The notes under the pieces were generated by a model. It saw only the letters and a program-made list of their open reading frames with translations, was not told the origin of the DNA and made no database searches. Positions 54,515 to 62,587 of a DNA stretch of 64,000 nt are shown here, one piece after another. Origin of the DNA: Candidatus Meridianibacter frigidus (GTDB lineage: Bacteria; Vulcanimicrobiota; Vulcanimicrobiia; Vulcanimicrobiales; Vulcanimicrobiaceae); NCBI GenBank assembly GCA_003243975.1, contig QHBJ01000006.1:1-64000 (forward strand), given 5' to 3'. The number at the start of each line of letters is the position of its first letter. The first letter of the stretch is position 1. The translations under genes and the position numbers were made by a program.

Positions 54515-55234
54515 GTGAACCTATTTCTGCTGGCTGGAACCTCTGCGCTGGCCTCTTCGGTAGAAGCCGTCGAGGCAGTCACGATCGTTCTGGCCGTAGG
54601 ATTCACCCAAGGATGGAAGGCCGCCCTGACGGGAGCTTTGTGGGCGCTGGTTGCGCTGCTTGGGATCGTCGGCATCCTCGGATCGGCACTGCTGCGCTAT
54701 GTTCCGCTGGCGACGCTGCAAACCGTGATCGGATTATTCTTGGTGCTCTTCGGATACACGTGGCTGCGCAAGGCGATCTGGCGGTACGCCGGGCGCAAAG
54801 CGTTGCACGACGAGGAGGCGATCTTCGAAAAGGAAGTCGCACACCTGCGCGAAGTTCGCTCCAGCCGCGTCGCGATGGCGACGGCGTTCAATGCGGTGCT
54901 GCTGGAGGGACTGGAGATCGCCGTCATCGTGATAACCTTCGGGGCGGCAAGTTCGGCCGGGCTCATTGCCGCAGCTAGCGGCGCGGTGGCCGCCGCCGTT
55001 GTGGTAATTGCCGCCGGGGTAATCTTGCGTAAACCCTTCTCTCGCGTGCCGGAGAATCTCATGAAATTCGTCGTCGGGATTATGCTCGTTTCCCTGGGGA
55101 CGTTCTGGAGCGGTGAGGGCTTGGGCGTCAACTGGGTATTCGGCGACACGACGCTGTTGGCAATCATTCTGCTGTACGTGCTCACCGCGCTTGAGCTGGT
55201 GCGAATGCTCAAGCGCACGGCGCCTGCACCGTGA
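54515..55234 (+). CDS. Membrane protein with duplicated acidic motif, COG4280-like
   Basis: 239 residues, about seven helices. Two related helices carry paired acids: SSVEAVEAVTIVLAVG near residue 14 and LLEGLEIAVIVITFG near residue 128. These resemble the ExxE motif of FTR1-type iron permeases and other cation transporters, but I cannot confirm membership. GTG 54515 starts it. It overlaps the next small gene as TGATG and probably leads the formate dehydrogenase operon. Confidence 0.75.
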   Translation: MNLFLLAGTSALASSVEAVEAVTIVLAVGFTQGWKAALTGALWALVALLGIVGILGSALLRYVPLATLQTVIGLFLVLFGYTWLRKAIWRYAGRKALHDEEAIFEKEVAHLREVRSSRVAMATAFNAVLLEGLEIAVIVITFGAASSAGLIAAASGAVAAAVVVIAAGVILRKPFSRVPENLMKFVVGIMLVSLGTFWSGEGLGVNWVFGDTTLLAIILLYVLTALELVRMLKRTAPAP

Positions 55235-55413
55235 TGGATGCCGTCTACGAATTCATTGCCGATCGCTCTCGGATTCTTCCGCTGGGCGTGATCCTTGCGG
55301 GGCTCGCCGCATTCTTCAGCCGCACGGGCCCCTTGCACCGCTACGGCGCAGGTGTTTTTCTCGTCGCCTTGATCGCAACGCTCTGCGCGGGCGCTTTCGA
55401 GCGCCAGCGCTAG
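55234..55413 (+). CDS. Small membrane protein (59 residues)
   Basis: Two hydrophobic helices (ILPLGVILAGLAAFFS, AGVFLVALIATLCAGAF). ATG 55234 overlaps the upstream stop; a GTG one codon earlier is also in frame. It precedes the formate dehydrogenase gene by 17 nt. Function unknown. Confidence 0.6.
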   Translation: MDAVYEFIADRSRILPLGVILAGLAAFFSRTGPLHRYGAGVFLVALIATLCAGAFERQR

Positions 55414-55430
55414 GTTACAAGGAGGGTTTC

Positions 55431-58400
55431 ATGCGCATCGGAGCATTGCCGAACGTCACCTCACAAAGAACTGATAACCTGCGCGCGCGGACGCGCGGCG
55501 CCAAAGCCGTGCCGAGCATCTGTTGTTACTGCGCGGTCGGCTGCGCGACGCTCGCGCACGTCGACGACGGCGGAAAGCTGCTGAACGTAGAGGGCGACCC
55601 CGAGAGTCCCATCTCCGGCGGACACCTATGCCCCAAAGGGGCCGCACTCTTTGGCTTGACCGTCAACACCGCGCGCTGGACCACGGTAAAGTATCGCGCG
55701 CCCTATGCCGAGCGGTGGGAAGAGCGCCCGCTCGAGTGGGCCATGGATCGCATTGCCGGCTTGGTAAAGGAAACGCGCGAGCGAACCTTCGTTAAAGAAC
55801 GCGACGGCAAGCGCGTCAATCATACGCTCGGCATTGCATCGTTGGGGGGCGCGACGTTCGGAATCGAAGAGAACTACCTGCTCGGCAAGCTGATGCGCTC
55901 TCTGGGCGTCGTGTCAATCGAAAATCAAGCACGAATATGACATAGCTCGACGGTGCCTGGTCTAGGCACCTCGTTCGGTCGCGGCGGCGCAACCACGTTT
56001 GTTCAAGATCTGAAGAACTCCGATTGCATCCTGATCGAAGGTTCGAATTTTGCCGAGTGCCATCCAGTGGCGTTTCGCTTCGTCATGCAAGCCAAAGAGC
56101 GCGGCGCCAAGATCATTCACGTGGACCCGCGCTTCACGCGCACCTCCGCGCTGGCCGACACCTACGTGCCCATCCGCAGCGGCACCGACATCGTTTTCTT
56201 GGGCGCCATTATCAATTGGGTTCTGCGCAACGAACGTTACTTCAAAGAGTACGTGCAGCATTACACCAACGCTTCGAGCATTCTCACCGAAGAATTCCGG
56301 GACACGGAAGACCTGGAGGGTCTCTTCTCCGGCTTCAACGAATCCGCGCGGTCCGGCGGCGGCGGGTCCGCCCAATCGCACGAAGGCGCATCGCAAAGCC
56401 GTGGCGAGGCCGCGCCGGGAGGCGGCTACGATACGCAGAGCTGGCAATTCGAAGAGGAAGAAGTGCCGCGCTTCGACGGCACAGGCACCGCGAGCGTCGT
56501 ACGTCGCGATCCCAGTTTGCAACACGAGCGCTGCGTGTTCCAAGTGCTGCGCCGCCACTTCGCGCGCTACGATGCGCAAATGGTGCAGGACGTTTGCGGA
56601 ACGCCGCGCGCGCTCTTCGAAGAAGTCTGCGAAGCCCTGGCGAGCAACAGCGGACGCGAACGCACCGCGGCGATTGCCTATGCGGTGGGCTGGACGCAGC
56701 ACACCGTCGGCGTGCAATACATCCGAACGGCAGCCATCCTGCAACTACTGCTCGGAAACGTCGGCCGTCCCGGCGGCGGTATCATGGCATTGCGCGGACA
56801 CGCAAACATTCAAGGCGCAACCGATATCCCCACACTCTACGACCTCTTACCGGGATATCTGCCCATGCCCGCCATCCAGCGCGACGAGCAAGACTTGGCT
56901 TCCTATTTGAAATCCAACGCGAAGCCGACCGGTTGGTGGGCGAATCTGCCGAAATACATGGTTTCGCTGCTCAAGGCTTTTTACGGCGATGCGGCCACCA
57001 AAGAAAACGGCTACTGCTTCGATTACTTGCCGCAACTTACAGGCGATCACTCCATGATCCCAACCCAGGTTGCGATGAAGGATGGCGAGGTCAAAGGCTA
57101 CTTCGTCATCGGTCAAAATCCGGCCGCCTCCGGATTGAACGCAGAGTTGGGCCGCGCTGCGATGGAACGCTTGGAGTGGATGGTGAACCTCGACTCGTAT
57201 GAAACGGACACCGCGTCGTTCTGGCGGCGCGAGGGCGCGGACCCCGCAAAAATCCCGACCGAATGCTTCTTCATTCCGGCCGCCACCGTACTCGAGAAGG
57301 ACGGCACGCTCACCAATACCAATCGTCTGCTGCAGTTTCACGAGAAAGCGGTCGAGCCGGCGGGAGCGAGCCGCAGCGACCTGTCGTTTATCTACCAGCT
57401 CGGTTTGCGACTGAAAGAATGCTACAAGACTTCGACCGATCCAAAGGACCGGCCGATCCTGGATATGACGTGGGCATACGCGCACGAAGACGAGCGCGAG
57501 CGCAGTCGCGGCGAACCCTCGGCGCTGGCGGTCATGCAGGAGATCAACGGCTACCGCGTGAGCAGCGGTGAACAGGTTAGCGGCTTTACGGAGCTTCAGG
57601 AGGATGGAAGCACCGCGTGCGGCGGCTGGATTTACAGCGGCGTCTGCCCCGACAAGCAGACGCACCGAGCGCGCAATCGCGAAGCCGACGATTATACTTC
57701 GCCGGACTGGGGCTTTTCATGGCCGGCAAACCGGCGCATGCTCTACAACCGCGCGTCCGCCGATCCGGCCGGCAAACCCTGGAGTGAGGCCAAGAAGTAC
57801 GTCTGGTGGGATGAGCGCGGGCAAGAGTGGACCGGGTACGACGTGCCCGACTTTCCGCTAACCAAAGCTCCGGACACCCCGGCCAAACCGGGAGCAACCG
57901 GCATGGACGCACACTCTGGCAGCGATCCATTCATCATGCAGCTCGATGGACGCGGCGCGATCTTCGTGTCCAGCACGCTGAAAGACGGGCCGCTCCCCAC
58001 GCACTACGAGCCGCTGAATTCGCTCGTGCCCAACGCGCTCTATAAACAGCAGCATAATCCGGTAATGTGTGAGTGGAAGCGCCGCGACAATCCGTACAAC
58101 GGTGTGGCCAACGAAGATTATCCGTACATTCTTACGACCTACCGTTTAACCGAGCACTCGGGCATCATGACGAAGTACGTTCCGTGGCTCGCCGAACTCC
58201 AGCCGGCACTCTTCGCGGAGATCGATCCGGAGCTGGCCGTGGCTCGCAACCTCAAGAACGGCGATTGGGTGACCATTCGCACGGCCGTCGGCGAGATCGA
58301 AGCCCGCGCGCTAGTCAGCGGACGCATTCAGCCATTGCGCTTGGCAAAAGGCAGGTGGGTGCATCAAATCGGCCTGCCCTACAACTACGCGCCGCTCGGG

Positions 58401-58616
58401 CTCGCGCACGGCGACTCGTCCGGCGATTTGGTGCCGTTGGTAATGGATCCCAACGTTTCCATCCATGAGGCAAAGACGCTTACGTGCAACATTCGCGCAG
58501 GCCGTCGAAATAAACGGAAACGCTCGCACGTGGATGAGGATGTTCCGGCTGCGCAACGCTCCCAAGAGGGCGCGCCCACCGCTCACGGCCGCGATTTTCC
58601 CGGTCCGCAGCGATGA
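55431..58616 (+). CDS. fdnG: Formate dehydrogenase alpha subunit, selenocysteine-containing (TGA at 55938 read through)
   Basis: 1061 codons with an in-frame TGA at 55938-55940 as residue 170. The context IENQARI-U-HSST followed by VPGLGTSFGRGGA matches the active-site selenocysteine of E. coli FdnG, and the reading frame continues without another stop to 58616. A SECIS hairpin follows at the right spacing. The N-terminal [4Fe-4S] motif is Cys31, Cys34, Cys38 and Cys67. Bis-MGD binding regions (WTQHTVG, LRGHANIQGATD) follow. AAGGAGGG lies 6 nt before ATG 55431. No Tat signal is visible, unlike FdnG. A Gly/Ser-rich insert lies near residues 305-335. The partners are the beta and NrfD subunits. 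Simple annotation would call two genes, 55431-55940 and 55953-58616. Confidence 0.95.
55941..55977 (+). promoter_or_regulatory. SECIS element for selenocysteine insertion
   Basis: Eleven nt after the TGA, GGTGCC (55952-55957) pairs with GGCACC (55965-55970) around a loop TGGTCTA. The GGTCT in the loop matches the apical GGUCU of the E. coli fdhF SECIS, which starts at the same 11-nt distance. A lower CGA/TCG stem can extend it. SelB would bind here. Confidence 0.85.
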
Positions 58617-59461
58617 GCACGGGGTTCTTCACCGACACGACGCTGTGCATCGGATGCAAGGCCTGCGAAGTTGCCTGCAAGCAGTGGAACGAGCTGCCCT
58701 CGGACGGCTTCGAGTTTACCGGGGAGTCGTACGACAATACGACCGAGCTATCGGCAACCACCTGGCGACACGTTTCCTTCTCTGAGAAAGTGGAGCGCAA
58801 GCCCGAACTTCCATATCCGCAAACGCGTTGGCTCATGTCCAGCGATGTGTGCAAGCATTGCACGCATGCCGGCTGCCTCGAAGCCTGCCCCACGGGCGCG
58901 ATCATCCGCAATGAGTTCGGCAATGTGTACATTCAACCGGACGTTTGTAACGGTTGCGGCTACTGCGTGCCCGCGTGTCCCTTCGGCGTCGTGGACCTCA
59001 TGCAGATGGTTGGCGGTAAGGACGGCGATCCCAAGTACAACACGAACGTCTTGCGTGCAGATCGCATGGAGCATACTGCCGTGCAAGCCATCGGCGGGAT
59101 AGCCGGAAAGTGCACGCTCTGTTACGACCGCCAGCGCTCCGATTTGGAACCGGCGTGCTCAAAAGCGTGCCCCACCGAATCGATTCAATTCGGCGACCTT
59201 GACGAACTTCGCGAGCGCGCCCGAAAGCGCGTCGAGCAATTGCAAGGCCGCCAGGTTCAAGCACGCCTGTATGGGGTGGATGAAAACTGGTCGGTCGGTA
59301 CGCTGGGCGCATTCTTTCTGTTAACCGATGCGCCCGCCGAATATGACCTGCCCGAGCGCCCCGTGCTGCCTTCAACCCATCAGCCCGCTGCGTACGCAAG
59401 CGCAGCGGTGGCCGCCACCGCTCTTTTTCTTATCGGGTCGCTCATCTTCACGCGCAGCTAA
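58613..59461 (+). CDS. fdnH: Formate dehydrogenase beta subunit (four [4Fe-4S] ferredoxin-like)
   Basis: 282 residues. Four cysteine clusters are visible: CIGCKACEVACK, CKHCTHAGCLEACP, CNGCGYCVPACP and CTLCYDRQRS...CSKACP. They carry electrons from the alpha subunit to the membrane subunit. A C-terminal helix (AAYASAAVAATALFLIGSLIF) anchors it, as in FdnH. The ATG overlaps the alpha stop. Confidence 0.95.
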   Translation: MSTGFFTDTTLCIGCKACEVACKQWNELPSDGFEFTGESYDNTTELSATTWRHVSFSEKVERKPELPYPQTRWLMSSDVCKHCTHAGCLEACPTGAIIRNEFGNVYIQPDVCNGCGYCVPACPFGVVDLMQMVGGKDGDPKYNTNVLRADRMEHTAVQAIGGIAGKCTLCYDRQRSDLEPACSKACPTESIQFGDLDELRERARKRVEQLQGRQVQARLYGVDENWSVGTLGAFFLLTDAPAEYDLPERPVLPSTHQPAAYASAAVAATALFLIGSLIFTRS

Positions 59462-60324
59462 TGCAGGAGAAGCCCATTCTGAAAGCCCCGGATTGGGGCA
59501 CGAGCGTGATCGGCTATCTATTTTTGGGCGGCCTGATGGGAGGCAGCGCCATTCTTGCTGCGCTCGCTCAAAGCAACCACTCAAAGGCCGAAGCCCGTTT
59601 GCAGCGCAATGCCGCGCTCTCGGCCTTCTTGCTCGCGGGCGCGTGCCCGGCGGTCTTAATTTCCCACCTGGGGCGCCCTGAACGTTTCCTGAACATGTTG
59701 CGCGTGGTGAAGTTCAAATCGCCGATGTCGCTGGGCGCTTGGGCATTGGTGGCGTTCTCGGCCGTGTCGGGATTGAATCTCGTGACCCGCTCCAGGCCCC
59801 TTGGCATGCTGGCCGCTGCGATCGGCGCATTCGTCGCGGGATACACCGGCGTGCTGCTGAGCGCGACCGCCGTTCCGCTTTGGGCGAAGGGGAAGTATCA
59901 CATCCCGGCGATCAGCTTGTGTTCGGCCGTTTCCGGCGCGTGCGCGCTGCAAAACCTTCTGCTCTTGCGCGGCGACAATGGCGCCGCACGCGAGCGTTTG
60001 GAGCGCCTCGAGATTGCCGCCTCATCGGCAGAGCTTCTATTGCTGCTCTCCTTCGAACGCTTTAGCACGCAACTCGGCGCACCGATGTGGCAGGGCGCGC
60101 GCGGCCGCCGCTTTCAGATGGTGACGATGCGTCTGGGTCTTCTCGCCCCCATCGCCATGCACGCCGCGCTCTTGTTTTCCTATCGATCCCGGGGGGCTAC
60201 GCCGTTACGCGCGTTACCGTCGCTTCTCTCACTCTGTGGCGGTTACGTCTTGCGCGAAACGCTGGTGCAAGCGGGGAAAGAGTCCGCCGCGCAACGCGCA
60301 CCGGCACTACGGCAAGTTCGATGA
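59461..60324 (+). CDS. NrfD/PsrC-type membrane subunit
   Basis: 287 residues, about eight helices. TSVIGYLFLGGLMGGSAILA and HLGRPERFLNMLRVVKFKSPMSLGAW are typical of the NrfD family quinone-reacting subunits. It replaces the haem-b subunit FdnI of E. coli FDH-N, so electrons would enter the menaquinone pool without haem b. Starts with a TAATG junction. Confidence 0.93.
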   Translation: MQEKPILKAPDWGTSVIGYLFLGGLMGGSAILAALAQSNHSKAEARLQRNAALSAFLLAGACPAVLISHLGRPERFLNMLRVVKFKSPMSLGAWALVAFSAVSGLNLVTRSRPLGMLAAAIGAFVAGYTGVLLSATAVPLWAKGKYHIPAISLCSAVSGACALQNLLLLRGDNGAARERLERLEIAASSAELLLLLSFERFSTQLGAPMWQGARGRRFQMVTMRLGLLAPIAMHAALLFSYRSRGATPLRALPSLLSLCGGYVLRETLVQAGKESAAQRAPALRQVR

Positions 60325-61145
60325 GCACGTCATCGGTGGACGTGCTTCGCATCGAGCGTGCGACGCGCGAACGCGGCAGTGACGACGTGGCGACCGAAGA
60401 GCCGCTGCAGATTCGCTACGGAAGTGGGGATGGCGCGCTCCGCGATCTGGCGATAACCATGCGCACGCCCGGCAACGATTTCGAACTGAGCGCAGGATTC
60501 GTGTTGAGCGAAGGGCTCATCGCGCAGCGGTCCGATCTGCATTCATTAACCTACTGCATCGACCCGCACGTCGATCTCGAGCAGCGTTTCAACATCGTCA
60601 ACGTCGTGCTGGAGCACGCTCGCGCGCCCACGCGCGAACTGGAGCGGCACTTTACCGTCGCCAGCTCCTGCGGCGTCTGTGGGAAGGCGCACCTGGAAGC
60701 ACTCGAAATGCGCGGCGTGCAGCCGGTGCAAAGCGACCTTGTGGTGCAGGAGCAGACGCTGCGCGCCTTGCCCGACGCGTTGCGTGCGCATCAACGCGTG
60801 TTCTCGAAGACCGGGGGACTGCACGCATCCGCCCTGTTTACAGCCGCCGGCGAAATGGAGGTTCTGCGTGAGGACGTCGGCCGCCACAACGCCACCGATA
60901 AAGTCATCGGCTGGGCCTTGATGAACGGCCGCCTTCCGGCGACCCAATCGGTGCTGCTGGTAAGCGGGAGATCGAGTTTCGAAATCGTACAGAAGGCGGC
61001 CGTCGCTGGAATCTGCATGGTAGCATCGGTCTCCGCACCCAGCAGCCTGGCGATAGAGACCGCGAAGCGCTTCGGCATCACGCTGGTTGGATTCTTACGC
61101 GATGGACGGTTCAACGTGTATACTCATCCGGGCCGCGTCCTTTGA
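60321..61145 (+). CDS. fdhD: Formate dehydrogenase accessory sulfurtransferase FdhD
   Basis: 274 residues. EEPLQIRYG and TPGNDFELSAGFVLSEGLI, then the Cys loop SSCGVCGK that receives sulfur from IscS, TGGLHASALFTAAGE, EDVGRHNATDKVIGWAL and LVSGRSSFEIVQKA are FdhD signatures. It sulfurates the molybdenum cofactor of FDH. ATG 60321 overlaps the NrfD stop (ATGA). Confidence 0.96.
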   Translation: MSTSSVDVLRIERATRERGSDDVATEEPLQIRYGSGDGALRDLAITMRTPGNDFELSAGFVLSEGLIAQRSDLHSLTYCIDPHVDLEQRFNIVNVVLEHARAPTRELERHFTVASSCGVCGKAHLEALEMRGVQPVQSDLVVQEQTLRALPDALRAHQRVFSKTGGLHASALFTAAGEMEVLREDVGRHNATDKVIGWALMNGRLPATQSVLLVSGRSSFEIVQKAAVAGICMVASVSAPSSLAIETAKRFGITLVGFLRDGRFNVYTHPGRVL

Positions 61146-61822
61146 ATACCCGTGCATTGCTGCTCGATATCGACGGCACGTTGGTACAGAGCAATGGTGC
61201 GCATGCGCAGTCGTGGTGCGAGACCTTCGCGGAGTTCGGGTACGACCTCTCGCGCGATCGGATCAGGCCTCTCATCGGCATGGGTGGCGACAAAATTCTG
61301 GCCACACTAACGCCGGGACTAAATCCGGAGCAGGGGTTGGGCAAAGAGATTTCAGATCGGCGTAAGGCGATCTTCCTGAAGCAGTTTGCACCCGGACTAC
61401 AACCGCAGCCGGGCAACCGCCCGCTCCTGCAGGCCTGCTTGGAACGGTGCTATCGCTTGATCGTGGCCACGTCGGCCAAAACGGACGAACTGCAAACGCT
61501 CTTGCGCGCGGCCGGTATCGACGACCTCATCCACGACGCAGCGACGTCCGACGACGCCAGCAACTCTAAACCCGATCCGGACATCGTCGAAGCTGCGCTG
61601 GAAAAAGCGCGGGTTGACCGTTCGCACACCCTTATGCTAGGGGACACACCGTACGATATCTTGAGCGCTCACAGCGCGGGCATAAAGATCATCGCTCTGC
61701 GCTGCGGCGGTTGGCGCGAACCTGACATCGGTGACGCGGAAGCAGTTTACGACGATCCCGAGGATTTGCGAAAAGCACTCGTCCGTTCAAACTTCCGCGT
61801 ACTTGAGGAACTCTTCCAGTAG
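61142..61822 (+). CDS. HAD-superfamily phosphatase
   Basis: 226 residues, subfamily IA. Motif I is LLDIDGTLVQSN, motif II ATSAK, motif III KPDPDIVEAAL, motif IV MLGDTPYDI. Phosphoglycolate phosphatase-like, substrate unknown. Start TTG 61142 overlaps the fdhD stop as TTGA; whether it belongs functionally to the FDH operon is unclear. Overlaps the convergent hydrolase by 36 nt. Confidence 0.9.
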   Translation: MNTRALLLDIDGTLVQSNGAHAQSWCETFAEFGYDLSRDRIRPLIGMGGDKILATLTPGLNPEQGLGKEISDRRKAIFLKQFAPGLQPQPGNRPLLQACLERCYRLIVATSAKTDELQTLLRAAGIDDLIHDAATSDDASNSKPDPDIVEAALEKARVDRSHTLMLGDTPYDILSAHSAGIKIIALRCGGWREPDIGDAEAVYDDPEDLRKALVRSNFRVLEELFQ

Positions 61823-62587
61823 CGCGTTGAAATAATCCGGCGCATCGGCGTTGGTAATGTGAGATGCCCCGTGTATGATCTGCAGGCGCGCGCCTGGAAC
61901 GCCCGCCGCGATTTCCTGCGACAGTGCGACCGGCGCGATGGGATCCAGGTCGCCGCAAATCACGAGGACGGGAATGGTAATGCCGCCCAAGAGGGAGCGG
62001 TAGTCGCCCGTCCAGGTCGCGCGCGTGGCGGCGATGTAACATTCCCTCGATTTTGCGGCCATCTGCTCGATGGTCGCTTGGACGCGCTCCGCGGGAGCGT
62101 CCGGTGGTAAGATACGCGGCGTGCGATCCACCGCAAAGGCGTGCATGGAATCCGCAGAGCGGACCGCAGCGGTAATATTCTCGACGGTTTGCTGCGCATT
62201 CGGATACGCCGCAAAGCTTCCGACCAAGACCATCGATGCAAGCCGCTCGGGCACGTGTTTCCACAGTTCGAAACCGACCACTCCGCCTAAGCTGCAGCCA
62301 ACCAGATGGAACCGCTGCGCTCCGGCCGCGTCGGCGACCGCGAGCACATCCCGCATGAATCCGGCGCGCGTGACCAACGCCGGATTGGGATCGGGAAGTG
62401 CGCCGTTGCCGCGCAGTTGGACCGCGAGGCCCCGCGTGCGACCGGCGAAGGCCTCCAGCTGATCATTCCAAATGGCCGCACTGGAGCCGACGCCGTGAAC
62501 GTAGATTAGCGTTTTGCCGCGCGCGCCGGATTGCAGTGCGCCGACTTCCAATCCGTCGCTCGCGCGCGTCTTTACTGCGGCGATCAT
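61787..62587 (-). CDS. Alpha/beta hydrolase
   Basis: 266 residues. LIYVHGVGSSAAIWNDQL (oxyanion), nucleophile elbow LVGCSLGGVVG with CS replacing the usual HS, an Asp in ICGDLDPIAPV and His in IHGASHITNADAP complete the triad. Similar to 3-oxoadipate enol-lactonase-like hydrolases, substrate unknown. ATG 62587 overlaps the polX stop (ATGA), so it is translated with polX. Confidence 0.9.
   Translation of the reverse strand: MIAAVKTRASDGLEVGALQSGARGKTLIYVHGVGSSAAIWNDQLEAFAGRTRGLAVQLRGNGALPDPNPALVTRAGFMRDVLAVADAAGAQRFHLVGCSLGGVVGFELWKHVPERLASMVLVGSFAAYPNAQQTVENITAAVRSADSMHAFAVDRTPRILPPDAPAERVQATIEQMAAKSRECYIAATRATWTGDYRSLLGGITIPVLVICGDLDPIAPVALSQEIAAGVPGARLQIIHGASHITNADAPDYFNALLEEFLKYAEV

Noticed and set aside
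56024-57202. 392-codon frame on the plus strand within the FDH alpha gene
   Set aside because: His/Arg-rich composition; the FDH frame explains this DNA.
55953-58616. Separate gene starting at GTG 55953
   Set aside because: This GTG lies inside the SECIS hairpin, and the FDH protein continues through the TGA; it is the second part of one gene.
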